From contig JAAVFP010000038.1 of the NCBI GenBank assembly GCA_014800735.1, forward strand, positions 1 to 64,000: a stretch of 64,000 nt of DNA, in the 5' to 3' direction. Every line of letters begins with the position of its first letter. Position 1 is the first letter of the stretch. This document shows positions 47,469-57,554 of the stretch, in pieces. The notes beneath the pieces are model-generated. The model had not been told where the DNA came from and searched no databases. It worked only from the letters and a program-made list of their open reading frames with translations. This DNA comes from Bacteroidales bacterium. GTDB taxonomy: Bacteria > Bacteroidota > Bacteroidia > Bacteroidales > Muribaculaceae. A program made the position numbers and the translations under genes.

Positions 47469-48341
47469 ATGAAAATTCTTGTCACCGGTTGCCGCGGGCA
47501 GCTGGGCACTGAGCTCAGAGACGTCCTGGAGGCAAAAGCACCCAACAAGACCACTTATATCGACATCGACGACCTCGACCTGACCGACGAGGGCGCCGTG
47601 GCCCGCTATCTGCGCCAGGGCGACTTCACCCACATTGTGAACTGCGCGGCATATACCAATGTGGAACTGGCCGAGGAAGAGAAGGCCAAGTGCCACGCCG
47701 TGAACATCAACGCGGTGTCGAACCTGGCGCGCCTGGCCGACGAGCTCGACCTGCGCATCATCCACATTTCCACCGACTTCGTGTTCGACGGCACCGCACA
47801 CCGCCCCTACACCGAGAGCGACAAGACTGCCCCGCAGTCCGTCTACGCTTCCAGCAAGCGCAAGGGCGAGACGGTGCTCCTGGGCCTGTCGCCCAACGCC
47901 ATTATCATCCGCACCGGCTGGCTGTACTCCCCCCATGGCAAAAACTTTGTGAAGACCATGCTCTCGCAGGCGCGCCAGGGCAAGCCGCTGCGCGTGGTGG
48001 CCGACCAGATCGGCACCCCCACCTATGCCACCGACCTGGCCGAAATGATTGCCCGCATCCTGCTGCGCGGCCCCTGGACTCCCGGCATTTTCCACTACAC
48101 GGATGCCGGTGTGGCCTCGTGGTACGACTTCGCCGTGGCCGCCCTTGAAGCCGCCGGTATGCCCGAGGCTGCCGCAAAGGTCACTCCTATCCCCACTGCC
48201 GACTACCCCACCGCCGCCACCCGGCCCCACTATTCCGTGATGTCCAAGGCCAAAATCACCGCCACCTACGGCGTGAAAATCCCCCACTGGCAGGCCTCGC
48301 TCCGCCGCTGCATGGAGCGCATTCTCAGCAACGAAGAATAA
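47469..48341 (+). CDS. rfbD: dTDP-4-dehydrorhamnose reductase
   Basis: KILVTGCRGQLGTELRDVL; VNCAAYTNVELAEEE; ISTDFVFDGTAHRPYTESDKTAPQSVYASSKRKGE. Confidence 0.93.
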   Translation: MKILVTGCRGQLGTELRDVLEAKAPNKTTYIDIDDLDLTDEGAVARYLRQGDFTHIVNCAAYTNVELAEEEKAKCHAVNINAVSNLARLADELDLRIIHISTDFVFDGTAHRPYTESDKTAPQSVYASSKRKGETVLLGLSPNAIIIRTGWLYSPHGKNFVKTMLSQARQGKPLRVVADQIGTPTYATDLAEMIARILLRGPWTPGIFHYTDAGVASWYDFAVAALEAAGMPEAAAKVTPIPTADYPTAATRPHYSVMSKAKITATYGVKIPHWQASLRRCMERILSNEE

Positions 48342-48371
48342 CCCCCACACGACTTCCATCCCCACACTCCA

Positions 48372-49952
48372 ATGGCTACAATAAAAGATGAAATAAAGCG
48401 CCGACGCACATTCGCTATTATCTCCCACCCCGACGCCGGCAAAACCACCCTGACCGAAAAGCTCCTGCTGTTCGGCGGCGCTATCCACATTGCCGGCGCC
48501 GTAAAAAGCAACAAAATCAAGAAAACCGCCACGTCCGACTGGATGGAAATCGAAAAGCAGCGCGGTATATCTGTGGCTACCTCGGTAATGGGTTTTGACT
48601 ACGACGGTTATAAAATCAACATTCTCGACACTCCCGGCCACCAGGATTTTGCCGAGGACACCTACCGCACCCTCACCGCCGTGGACTCCGTCATCATCGT
48701 TGTTGACGTGGCCAAGGGCGTCGAGGCTCAGACACGCAAACTCATGGAAGTGTGCCGCATGCGCAACACTCCGGTGATTATTTTCGTGAACAAACTGGAC
48801 CGCGAGGGCCGCGACCCCTTCGATATTCTGGACGAACTGGAGTCGGAACTCAAAATCGACGTCCGGCCTCTGTCGTGGCCCATCAACATCGGTGCCAAGT
48901 TCAAGGGCGTGTACAATATCTACGAACACAGCCTGGACCTGTTCACCCCCGACAAGCAGAAAGCCACCGAGCGCGTGGAAATCGACAACGTGGACGACCC
49001 CCGCATTGACCAGGCCGTGGGCGAAGCCGATGCCGCCAAGCTGCGCGAGGACCTCGAACTCATCGAGGGCGTCTACCCCGAATTCGACACCGAGGCCTAC
49101 CTGGCCGGAAAGGTTGCGCCCGTGTTCTTCGGCTCGGCGCTGAACACCTTCGGCGTCAAGGAGCTGCTTGACTGCTTCGTGAAAATTGCTCCCGAGCCCC
49201 GCCCCATCGAGGCCGTAGAGCGCCGCGTGGACCCCGAGGAGGAAGCTTTCAGCGGCTTTGTGTTCAAAATCCACGCCAACATGGACCCCAACCACCGCTC
49301 GTGCATCGCATTTGTCAAGGTGTGCTCGGGCCGCTTTGAGCGCAACGCCCCCTACAAGCAGATCCGCACCGGCAAAACAATGCGCTTCGCCGCTCCCACG
49401 GCCTTCATGGCGCAGAAAAAGAATATTGTGGACGAAGCCTATCCCGGCGACATTGTCGGTATTCCTGACAATGGCAACTTCAAAATCGGCGACACACTCA
49501 CCGCCGGCGAGGACATCCACTTCAAGGGTCTGCCGAGCTTCTCGCCCGAAATGTTCATGTACATCGAGAACACCGACCCCATGAAGGCCAAGCAGCTCGA
49601 CAAGGGCATCCGCCAGCTCATGGACGAGGGCGTGGCTCAGCTGTTCATGCACCAGTTCAACGGCCGCAAGGTGATTGGCACCGTGGGGCAGCTCCAGTTC
49701 GAGGTAATTCAGTACCGCCTGCTCCACGAGTACGGCGCTCAGTGCCGATGGGAACCCATGTCCATGTACAAAGCCTGCTGGATTGACAGTGACGACCCCG
49801 CCGCGCTTGAAGCATTCAAGAAACGCAAGCACCAGTTCATGGCGCTCGACCGCGAGGGCCGTGATGTGTTCCTGGCCGACTCGCAGTTCGTGCTCACCAT
49901 GGCCCAGAACGACTTCCCCAAAATCCGGTTCCACTTCACGAGCGAATTCTAA
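48372..49952 (+). CDS. prfC: Peptide chain release factor 3
   Basis: [72 protein letters not shown]. Confidence 0.96.
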   Translation: MATIKDEIKRRRTFAIISHPDAGKTTLTEKLLLFGGAIHIAGAVKSNKIKKTATSDWMEIEKQRGISVATSVMGFDYDGYKINILDTPGHQDFAEDTYRTLTAVDSVIIVVDVAKGVEAQTRKLMEVCRMRNTPVIIFVNKLDREGRDPFDILDELESELKIDVRPLSWPINIGAKFKGVYNIYEHSLDLFTPDKQKATERVEIDNVDDPRIDQAVGEADAAKLREDLELIEGVYPEFDTEAYLAGKVAPVFFGSALNTFGVKELLDCFVKIAPEPRPIEAVERRVDPEEEAFSGFVFKIHANMDPNHRSCIAFVKVCSGRFERNAPYKQIRTGKTMRFAAPTAFMAQKKNIVDEAYPGDIVGIPDNGNFKIGDTLTAGEDIHFKGLPSFSPEMFMYIENTDPMKAKQLDKGIRQLMDEGVAQLFMHQFNGRKVIGTVGQLQFEVIQYRLLHEYGAQCRWEPMSMYKACWIDSDDPAALEAFKKRKHQFMALDREGRDVFLADSQFVLTMAQNDFPKIRFHFTSEF

Positions 49953-50894
49953 TTGGCACAGGCACATAAAGGCCGTTTCGCTCCTTCGCCCTCGGGGCGC
50001 ATGCACCTGGGCAACGTCTATGCCGCCCTCATGTCGTGGCTCTCGGCCCGCAGCAGGGGCGGCGAGTGGTTGCTGCGCATCGAGGACCTTGACCCCCAGC
50101 GCTCAAAAGCCGAATTTGCACGCTTGATTGAGGACGACCTCTGCTGGCTGGGGCTGGACTGGGACGAAGGCGGTCTGGACAACCGCGGCTCCGCCGGGCC
50201 GTACAGCCAGAGCTTGCGCGGCGAGTTCTACCTGGCTGCTCTGGAGCGCCTTGAAAGCTCCGGCCTGACCTACCCTTGCTTCTGCACCCGCGCCGACATC
50301 ATGGCCACTCAGGCACCCCACGAGTCGGACGGCCGCATCGTGTATGCCGGCACGTGCCGCCACCGCACTGACCGTCCTGACCGGTCCGGGGCCACCCGCC
50401 TGATGGTGCCCGACCGCGACATTCACTTCACCGACCGCTTCTACGGCCCGCAGAGTGTGAACCTTGCGCGCCATTGCGGCGATTTTGTGCTTCGGCGCGC
50501 CGACGGCGCCTGGGCCTACCAGCTTGCCGTGGTGGTTGACGATGCCCTTATGGGAGTGACCGAGGTGATGCGCGGAGCCGACCTGCTGCTATCGTCGGCC
50601 CAGCAGATTTATCTCTACGACCTGCTCGGACAACAGGTACCGCAGTTCGCCCACCTGCCGCTGATGTGCAACCCCGCCGGCCAGCGCCTGGCCAAGCGCG
50701 ATGCCTCGCTGAGCATGGCCTGTCTGCGCGAAAATTTCACCGCCCCCGAAATCATTGGCCGTCTGGCTGCTGCCGTCGGCCTGATTCCCGAACCTGAGCC
50801 ATGCCGCCCGGCCGAACTCATTGCGGGCTTTGAGCACTTCCGCCCGCAGTCGCTTGCGGCTGTGACTGTGAATCCCGCTGAGTGGGTTCGCTGA
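49953..50894 (+). CDS. gluQRS: tRNA glutamyl-Q(34) synthetase GluQRS, TTG start
   Basis: KGRFAPSPSGRMHLGNVYAALMSWL; LLRIEDLDPQRSK; YPCFCTRADI; TTG at 49953 directly after the prfC TAA. Confidence 0.92.
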   Translation: MAQAHKGRFAPSPSGRMHLGNVYAALMSWLSARSRGGEWLLRIEDLDPQRSKAEFARLIEDDLCWLGLDWDEGGLDNRGSAGPYSQSLRGEFYLAALERLESSGLTYPCFCTRADIMATQAPHESDGRIVYAGTCRHRTDRPDRSGATRLMVPDRDIHFTDRFYGPQSVNLARHCGDFVLRRADGAWAYQLAVVVDDALMGVTEVMRGADLLLSSAQQIYLYDLLGQQVPQFAHLPLMCNPAGQRLAKRDASLSMACLRENFTAPEIIGRLAAAVGLIPEPEPCRPAELIAGFEHFRPQSLAAVTVNPAEWVR

Positions 50895-51948
50895 TATATT
50901 TCACATAGTAGCTCATCAGCAGCGCCGTGACCGGCAGCGCGATAATCATGCCTATAATGCCCAGCAGACTGCCCCACACCGAGAGCGACAGCAGTATCAC
51001 GGCCGGATTGAGGCCCATCTCGCGGCCCATCACGTGAGGGGTGATGATGTAGTCGCACACGCATTGGCTCACCAGGTACACCGCCAGGCACTTGCCAAAT
51101 TCGGGCAGGAACTCCACGCGGCCGCTGAGCGAGTAGATAAAGCACACGGCCGCAACGGGAACGACGGTGACATACTGAAAATACGGAATCATGTAAAGCA
51201 CTCCCACCAGGATGCCCAGGGGGATAGCCAGGGGGATGCCTACGATGCGGAAACCGGCGCAGTAGAACACAGCCGCACACAGCGCCACGAGCCCCTGGCC
51301 GCGGAAGTAGCTGTTCATGCTGTCGCGCACGTCGGCCACCACGCTCATGCCCGCCCCGCGATATTTGCGGGGGATAATCAATGCGAAGCCGCGCGATATG
51401 GCCGGGTAGTCAATCAGGATGAACAGGATGTAGATGAACGTGAGCAGCCACTCCAGCGCGTGGGCCACGATGCCGAGCGACTCCTCGATTATGGATGAGC
51501 CGCGGCGCAGCAATGCCTCCATGTGCTCGGCTGTCAGATATTGCTCAATGTTCTCGGGGTTGAAAAATCGATTGATGAAGTCCACAATCGACTCATAGGC
51601 AGGCGGCATGGCTTTCTGCCCGGTGGAATATTCGTGCAGGATGTTGCTCAGCATGGTGCTGTCAGCCACAATCGAGGGCACGAACAGATACACCAGCAGG
51701 GCCAGCGCCGCCGTTACGTCGATAATGGTGACGATTACCGGCACGGTGCGCCCGCGCATGTGCAGCCACCGACGGTTCAGGTCCACGAGCGGCTCAAGCA
51801 TATATGCCACAAAACAAGCAACGAAGAAAGGCAAAAGCACGCCGCTTAGGTAATTGATGAGCAACACAAGCAAGGTCGCGATGGCCAGGCCAATCACGAG
51901 CCACATAATTCTATCGGTGGTCCAGTAGGGGGAGCGGTTAGATGACAT
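50818..51948 (-). CDS. AI-2E/PerM family transporter
   Basis: IIEESLGIVAHALEWLLTFIYILFILIDYPAISRGF; LPVTALLMSYYVKYI; multiple TM segments. Confidence 0.9.
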   Translation of the reverse strand: MSSNRSPYWTTDRIMWLVIGLAIATLLVLLINYLSGVLLPFFVACFVAYMLEPLVDLNRRWLHMRGRTVPVIVTIIDVTAALALLVYLFVPSIVADSTMLSNILHEYSTGQKAMPPAYESIVDFINRFFNPENIEQYLTAEHMEALLRRGSSIIEESLGIVAHALEWLLTFIYILFILIDYPAISRGFALIIPRKYRGAGMSVVADVRDSMNSYFRGQGLVALCAAVFYCAGFRIVGIPLAIPLGILVGVLYMIPYFQYVTVVPVAAVCFIYSLSGRVEFLPEFGKCLAVYLVSQCVCDYIITPHVMGREMGLNPAVILLSLSVWGSLLGIIGMIIALPVTALLMSYYVKYISEPTQRDSQSQPQATAGGSAQSPQ

Positions 51949-52066
51949 AAGCTTAAGTGATGAGGTTACAGTTACAACACATTTTCATTAAAATATGTTC
52001 AAGGAGGACAGTTTATCGGCAAAAATCACCGCTTTGTCGTTTTCTATCCCAATTTCAAGGTAAAAA

Positions 52067-52098
52067 TTTGGTTTACGTGCAAAAAAAATGTACCTTTG
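52067..52098 (+). promoter_or_regulatory. Promoter of the Lrp/AsnC regulator gene
   Basis: TTTG (52067-52070)-N20-TACCTTTG (52091-52098). Confidence 0.7.
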
Positions 52099-52155
52099 CA
52101 ACAAATAGTCGAATCTATACGTTTTACGAATCCTTGAAACAACTATTTCTTCCTT

Positions 52156-52620
52156 ATGGCCCGACAATATTTTGATGCTCTTGATTTAACCATTCTGCAT
52201 GCGCTCACCGCGAATGCACGCACACCATATCTCAACATCGCCCGTGAGTACGGTGTTTCAGGCGCTGCCGTCCACCAGCGTGTGCAACGCCTGGTTGCCA
52301 ATAATGTAATAACCGGTTCGCACTGCGACATCAACCCCGAAAGCGTGGGCTTCACCGTGGTGGCCTATCTGGGGGTGAACGTGCTGCCCGGAACAAATGT
52401 GGATGAACTGGCTGCGCAGCTGGCCGAGATTCCCGAAATCACTGAGTGCCACATCGTGACCGGTCGTTTCGACCTCATCATCAAACTTCAGGCACGCGAC
52501 AATGCCGACATGCTGCGGGTGATCCGCGACGAACTGCATCACCTCAGCATCGCCTCCACCGAAACTATGGTTTCATTCCGCGAGGCTTTCTCGCGCAGTG
52601 TGCCGATTGCCAACGAATGA
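52156..52620 (+). CDS. Lrp/AsnC family transcriptional regulator
   Basis: LDLTILHALTANARTPYLNIAREYGVSGAAVHQRVQRLVANNVITG; ITECHIVTGRFDLIIKLQARD. Confidence 0.95.
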   Translation: MARQYFDALDLTILHALTANARTPYLNIAREYGVSGAAVHQRVQRLVANNVITGSHCDINPESVGFTVVAYLGVNVLPGTNVDELAAQLAEIPEITECHIVTGRFDLIIKLQARDNADMLRVIRDELHHLSIASTETMVSFREAFSRSVPIANE

Positions 52621-52633
52621 TTAAGCTCACACC

Positions 52634-52664
52634 GGAGCCGCCCAAGCACCCGCAGGGCGGCTCC
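52634..52664 (+). terminator. Hairpin 3' of lrp gene
   Basis: GGAGCCGCCC-N11-GGGCGGCTCC; no strong U-tract. Confidence 0.5.
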
Positions 52665-52853
52665 AGTTGTGTTGTGCCGGCACCTAACGTCATTAAGTTT
52701 CGTTAACAAAAATTGAGCACGAAAAGCCACATAAACCGACATTTTTGATTAAATTTGCACGTTGAAGCCCCGGGCGCCGGCGCGCATTTTGCGTCCGCGC
52801 GCAATCAGGAGCTCTTTAACTATTCGAATATTAACCAATTAAATCATAATACA

Positions 52854-53279
52854 ATGGATATTTCCCATATCGAGCACATCGGCATTGCTGTCCCCTCGCT
52901 GGACGAAGCCATCCCCTTCTACGAAAACATTCTCGGTTTCAAATGCTTCGCCATCGAAGAAGTAGCCGACCAGAAAGTGCGCACTGCTTTCTTCAAAGTA
53001 GGCCAGACCAAGCTTGAGCTCCTCGAAGGCACCTCCGAGGACAGCGCTATCAGCAAATTCATCGCTGCCAACGGTGGCCGCGGTGGTGTGCAGCACATCG
53101 CTTTCGCCGTTGAGGACGGTGTGGCCAACGCTCTGGCCGAAGTCGAGGAAAAAGGCTGCCGCCTCATCGACAAGGCTCCCCGCAAGGGCGCCGAAGGCCT
53201 CAACATTGCCTTCCTCCACCCCAAGAGCACCATCGGCACTCTGATTGAGCTCTGCGAAGACCCCAACAAGAAAGCTTAA
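52854..53279 (+). CDS. mce: Methylmalonyl-CoA epimerase
   Basis: ISHIEHIGIAVPSLDEAIPFYENILGFKCFAIEEVADQKVRTAFFKVGQTKLELLEGTSEDSAISKFIAANGGRGGVQHIAFAV; start refined to 52854. Confidence 0.95.
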   Translation: MDISHIEHIGIAVPSLDEAIPFYENILGFKCFAIEEVADQKVRTAFFKVGQTKLELLEGTSEDSAISKFIAANGGRGGVQHIAFAVEDGVANALAEVEEKGCRLIDKAPRKGAEGLNIAFLHPKSTIGTLIELCEDPNKKA

Positions 53280-53304
53280 GTAACTCTACTCACACAAGAA
53301 AATT

Positions 53305-54858
53305 ATGAGCAGCCAACTCGAAAAAGTAAAAGAACTCATCGAACTGCGCGCCGAGGCCCGTCTTGGCGGCGGTCAGAAAGCTATAGACAAGCAGCACGAG
53401 CGCGGCAAATACACCGCCCGCGAGCGCATCGCACAACTTCTTGACGAAGGTTCCTTCGAGGAACTCGACATGTTCGTGCGCCACCGCTGCACCAACTTCG
53501 GCCAGGAAAAGAAGTCCTACCTCGGCGACGGCGTCGTGACCGGCTACGGCACAATCGAAGGCCGCCTGGTGTACGTTTTCGCTCAGGATTTCACCGTGTT
53601 CGGCGGTTCGCTGTCCGAAACCATGGCTCTGAAAATCTGCAAGGTGATGGACATGGCCATGAAGATGGGCGCGCCCGTCATCGGCCTCAACGACTCGGGC
53701 GGTGCACGTATCCAGGAAGGCATCAACGCCCTGGCAGGCTACGCTGAAATTTTCCAGCGCAACATCATGGCCTCCGGCGTTATCCCCCAGATTTCCGCCA
53801 TCCTCGGCCCCTGCGCCGGCGGTGCCGTTTACTCCCCCGCCCTCACCGACTTCACCATCATGGCCAAGGGCATGAGCTACATGTTCCTCACCGGCCCGAA
53901 GGTTGTGAAGACCGTGACCGGCGAAGATGTTAGCCAGGAGGACCTCGGCGGTGCCGACGTTCACTCCAAGAAGAGCGGTGTGTGCCACTTTGCAGCCGAG
54001 GACGGCGAGGAAGCACTCAAAATCATCCGCAAGCTCTTCTCCTTCATCCCCCAGAACAACCTCGAGGAGCCCCCGCTGGTTGAATGCACTGACCCCATCG
54101 ACCGCCTGGAGGACTCGCTCAACGAAATCATCCCCGACTCGCCCACACGCCCCTACGACATGTACGAGGTGATCGGTGCTATCGTGGACAACGGCGAATT
54201 CCTGGAAGTCCAGCGCGACTATGCCAAGAACCTCATCGTTGGTTTCGCCCGCTTCAACGGCCAGGCCGTCGGCATCGTGGCCAACCAGCCCAAGTTCCTT
54301 GCCGGTGTGCTGGATAGCAACGCTTCGCGCAAGGGCGCACGCTTCGTCCGCTTCTGCGACGCCTTCAACATTCCTCTGGTAACGCTGGTTGACGTTCCCG
54401 GCTTCCTGCCCGGCACAGGCCAGGAGTACAACGGCGTGATTCTGCACGGCGCCAAGCTGCTCTACGCCTACGGCGAAGCCACCGTGCCCAAAGTCACCGT
54501 TACCCTGCGCAAGAGCTACGGCGGCAGCCACATCGTGATGAGCTGCAAGCAGCTGCGCGGCGACATGAACTACGCATGGCCCACCGCCGAAATCGCCGTT
54601 ATGGGCGGCGCCGGTGCTGTGGAGGTGCTCTATGCCAAGGAAGCCAAGGCATCCGACAACCCCGCTCAGGTTCTTGCCGACCGCGAGGCCGAGTACAACA
54701 AACTCTTCTGCAACCCCTACAACGCTGCCAAGTACGGCTATATCGACGACGTTATCGAGCCGCGCAACACCCGTTTCCGCGTGATCCGCGCTCTCCAGCA
54801 GCTGGCCACCAAGAAGGTTGTGAACCCCGCCAAGAAGCACGGCAACATTCCTCTGTAA
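53305..54858 (+). CDS. mmdA: Methylmalonyl-CoA decarboxylase/propionyl-CoA carboxylase carboxyltransferase subunit
   Basis: [81 protein letters not shown]. Confidence 0.95.
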   Translation: MSSQLEKVKELIELRAEARLGGGQKAIDKQHERGKYTARERIAQLLDEGSFEELDMFVRHRCTNFGQEKKSYLGDGVVTGYGTIEGRLVYVFAQDFTVFGGSLSETMALKICKVMDMAMKMGAPVIGLNDSGGARIQEGINALAGYAEIFQRNIMASGVIPQISAILGPCAGGAVYSPALTDFTIMAKGMSYMFLTGPKVVKTVTGEDVSQEDLGGADVHSKKSGVCHFAAEDGEEALKIIRKLFSFIPQNNLEEPPLVECTDPIDRLEDSLNEIIPDSPTRPYDMYEVIGAIVDNGEFLEVQRDYAKNLIVGFARFNGQAVGIVANQPKFLAGVLDSNASRKGARFVRFCDAFNIPLVTLVDVPGFLPGTGQEYNGVILHGAKLLYAYGEATVPKVTVTLRKSYGGSHIVMSCKQLRGDMNYAWPTAEIAVMGGAGAVEVLYAKEAKASDNPAQVLADREAEYNKLFCNPYNAAKYGYIDDVIEPRNTRFRVIRALQQLATKKVVNPAKKHGNIPL

Positions 54859-54864
54859 AACGTT

Positions 54865-55776
54865 ATGAAGAAACTGACCAAATACTTCGCTGTCGCCACC
54901 CTCGCGCTGCTCGGAACTGCTGCGGCCAACGCCCAGGGCCGTTCCGGCCTCCGCATCAACGAGGTGATGGTTGCCAACGAAAACAGCATCGTCGACGACT
55001 ACGGCGAGAAGCACGCCTGGATTGAGCTGTTCAACTCGAATTTCTCGCCCATGGAGATTTCGAGCATCTACATCACCAACGACCCCGCGCGCCCCACGCT
55101 CTACCCTGTGCCGCTGGGCGACGTGAATACCGAAATCCCCACCCGCCAGCACGTGGTGTTCTTTGCCGACGGTGAGCCCAACAAGGGCACCTTCCACACC
55201 AACTTCGTGCTGGTGCCCGGCCAGGACAACTGGATCGGCATCTACGACGCCGACGGCAAGACGCTCATCGACGAAGTCACCATCCCCGCCAGCCTGCTGG
55301 TGGACAACACCTGGGCACGCACCGAGGACGGTGGTGCCGAATGGAGTGTGCGCGATGGCAGCGAGAACGCCTACATCACCCCCTCGGGCGCCAACATCAT
55401 CAAGGACACCAACAACAAGATTGAGAACTTCAGCCGCCTGGACGAGAACGGTTTCGGCATGACCATCATGGCCATGTGCATCGTGTTCAGCGCTCTGCTC
55501 ATTCTGTGCCTGTGCTTCTACGGCATCGGCGAAATCAACAAGGGTGTGTCCAAGCTCAATAAGCTGCGCGCCCACGGCGTTGCGCCCGACGAGGCCGCCG
55601 TTCACCATGCCACCCACGATTCCGGCGAGGAAATCGCCGCCATCGTCATGGCCCTGAACCAGCACCTCAACGCTCACGACACCGAGAACACCATCCTCAC
55701 CATCAAAAAGATGAAGCGTGCCTACTCGCCCTGGAGCTCCAAGATTTACGGCCTCCGCGAGATTCCCCGCAAGTGA
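54865..55776 (+). CDS. OadG-family decarboxylase gamma-like subunit with N-terminal secreted lamin-tail-like domain
   Basis: Signal peptide; LRINEVMVANENSIVDDYGEKHAWIELFNSNFSPMEISSIYITND; single TM GFGMTIMAMCIVFSALLILCLCFYGIGEI then OadG-like tail. Confidence 0.85.
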   Translation: MKKLTKYFAVATLALLGTAAANAQGRSGLRINEVMVANENSIVDDYGEKHAWIELFNSNFSPMEISSIYITNDPARPTLYPVPLGDVNTEIPTRQHVVFFADGEPNKGTFHTNFVLVPGQDNWIGIYDADGKTLIDEVTIPASLLVDNTWARTEDGGAEWSVRDGSENAYITPSGANIIKDTNNKIENFSRLDENGFGMTIMAMCIVFSALLILCLCFYGIGEINKGVSKLNKLRAHGVAPDEAAVHHATHDSGEEIAAIVMALNQHLNAHDTENTILTIKKMKRAYSPWSSKIYGLREIPRK

Positions 55777-55804
55777 TAATCCACCACCTCAATTTTAAAT
55801 TCCA

Positions 55805-56239
55805 ATGAAAGAATACAAATATAAAATCAACGGCAACGTCTACAAAGTGGCTGTCGGCGACATCGAAAACAATGTGGCCCAGGTTGAAGTGAACGGCGTG
55901 CCCTACAAAGTAGAACTCGACCAGGCCGCTCCCGTCAAGGTGGCTGCCACTCCCCGCGCTGCCGCTGCTCCCCGCACCGCAAGCGGCGAGAAGGTTATCA
56001 CCAAGCTGGCTCCCACCGCAGGTGGCGCTTTCAAAATCGCTGCTCCCCTGCCCGGCACCGTCATCGCAATCAACTGCAAGGTTGGCGACACCGTGAAGGC
56101 ATCCGACACCGTTCTGCTGCTCGAAGCAATGAAGATGGAAAACGCCATCCACGCCGGCCGCGACGGCAAGGTGGCATCCATCAATGTTAACGCCGGCGAT
56201 GCCGTGCTGGAAGGCGCTGTTCTCATCACCCTTGAATAA
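55805..56239 (+). CDS. Biotin carrier subunit of the decarboxylase (MmdC-like)
   Basis: LPGTVIAINCKVGDTVKASDTVLLLEAMKMENAIHA biotinylation site. Confidence 0.94.
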   Translation: MKEYKYKINGNVYKVAVGDIENNVAQVEVNGVPYKVELDQAAPVKVAATPRAAAAPRTASGEKVITKLAPTAGGAFKIAAPLPGTVIAINCKVGDTVKASDTVLLLEAMKMENAIHAGRDGKVASINVNAGDAVLEGAVLITLE

Positions 56240-56267
56240 TCCGGGCTAAATCCCTAAGCTTTGAATT

Positions 56268-57425
56268 ATGTCATTCGGTGATTTCCTACTCAGCAACCTG
56301 CATCAGTTCTGGGAACTGACAGGCTTTGCCAACGCACAGGCCGGCAACTTCGTGATGCTGGCTGTGGGCTTGTTCTTCATCTGGCTTGCCATCAAGAAAA
56401 ACTTCGAGCCCATGCTCCTTGTGCCCATCGGCTTCGGTATTCTTATCGGCAACGTTCCCTTCAACGCCAGTGCCGGTCTTGAAATCGGCATCTACGAGGA
56501 AGGCTCCGTGCTCAACATCCTCTACAACGGCGTGTCCGCAGGCTGGTATCCCCCGCTCATCTTCCTGGGCATCGGTGCCATGACTGACTTCTCCGCCCTG
56601 ATTGCCAACCCCAAACTGATGCTCATCGGAGCTGCCGCCCAGTTCGGCATCTTCGGTGCCTACATGGTGGCCCTGGCCATCGGTTTCGCTCCCGACCAGG
56701 CCGGTGCTATTGCCATCATCGGTGGTGCCGACGGCCCCACGGCAATCTTCCTTTCGTCCAAGCTCGCTCCCAACCTGATGGGTGCCATCGCAGTGTCGGC
56801 CTATTCCTACATGGCCCTCGTGCCCGTAATCCAGCCGCCGCTGATGAAGCTCTTCACCACCAAGAAGGAGCGCCTCATCAAGATGAAACCCGCCCGCGCC
56901 GTGTCGCAGAACGAGAAAATCATCTTCCCCATCGTGGGCATGCTTCTCACCTGCTTCGTGGTTCCTTCGGGCCTGCCCCTGCTGGGTATGCTCTTCTTCG
57001 GCAACCTGCTGCGTGAGTGCGGTGTGACAACCCGTCTGGCCAAGACCGCTTCCAACGCTCTTACGGACATCGTCACCATCCTGCTGGGCATGACCGTGGG
57101 TGCCTCCACCCAGGCCTCGCAGTTCCTCACCCCGCAGACCATCTTCATTTTCTTCCTTGGCTTCATGGCCTTCATCATCGCCTCCTCCAGCGGCGTGCTG
57201 TTCGTCAAGCTCTTCAACCTGGTGCTTCCCAAGGACAAGAAAATCAACCCCCTCATCGGCAACGCAGGTGTATCGGCCGTGCCCATGTCGGCTCGTATCT
57301 CCAACGATCTGGGCCTCAAGTACGACCCCTCCAACTACCTGCTGATGCACGCCATGGGCCCCAACGTGGCCGGTGTGATCGGCTCGGCTGTTGCTGCCGG
57401 TGTGCTGCTGGGCTTCCTGGCTTAA
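56268..57425 (+). CDS. Sodium ion-translocating decarboxylase subunit beta (MmdB/OadB)
   Basis: PPLIFLGIGAMTDFSALIANPKLMLIGAAAQFGIFGAY; IIGGADGPTAIFLSSKLAP; GNAGVSAVPMSARI. Confidence 0.95.
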   Translation: MSFGDFLLSNLHQFWELTGFANAQAGNFVMLAVGLFFIWLAIKKNFEPMLLVPIGFGILIGNVPFNASAGLEIGIYEEGSVLNILYNGVSAGWYPPLIFLGIGAMTDFSALIANPKLMLIGAAAQFGIFGAYMVALAIGFAPDQAGAIAIIGGADGPTAIFLSSKLAPNLMGAIAVSAYSYMALVPVIQPPLMKLFTTKKERLIKMKPARAVSQNEKIIFPIVGMLLTCFVVPSGLPLLGMLFFGNLLRECGVTTRLAKTASNALTDIVTILLGMTVGASTQASQFLTPQTIFIFFLGFMAFIIASSSGVLFVKLFNLVLPKDKKINPLIGNAGVSAVPMSARISNDLGLKYDPSNYLLMHAMGPNVAGVIGSAVAAGVLLGFLA

Positions 57426-57461
57426 TAGCATACTCAAGAATAACATCAACCATCCGCAAGG

Positions 57462-57497
57462 CGCGGGGCTGCCATCAGGGCAGTCCCGCGTTTTTTT
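57462..57497 (+). terminator. Intrinsic terminator of the mmd operon
   Basis: CGCGGGGCTGCC-ATCAG-GGCAGTCCCGCG then TTTTTTT. Confidence 0.9.
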
Positions 57498-57526
57498 GCA
57501 CATCTCCGCATTTTTCCGTAACTTTG
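57495..57526 (+). promoter_or_regulatory. Promoter of DUF4290-rimM genes; -33 lies in the upstream terminator U-tract
   Basis: TTTG (57495-57498)-N20-TAACTTTG (57519-57526). Confidence 0.7.
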
Positions 57527-57554
57527 AAGCCCGAACGAATTTTTGAAATCAGAA

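Noticed and set aside
47454-50006. 850-aa antisense ORF opposite rmlD and prfC
   Set aside because: Antisense mirror ORF; real families are on the plus strand.
53290-55677. 795-aa antisense ORF opposite mmdA and OadG
   Set aside because: Same codon-bias artefact; no domain signal.
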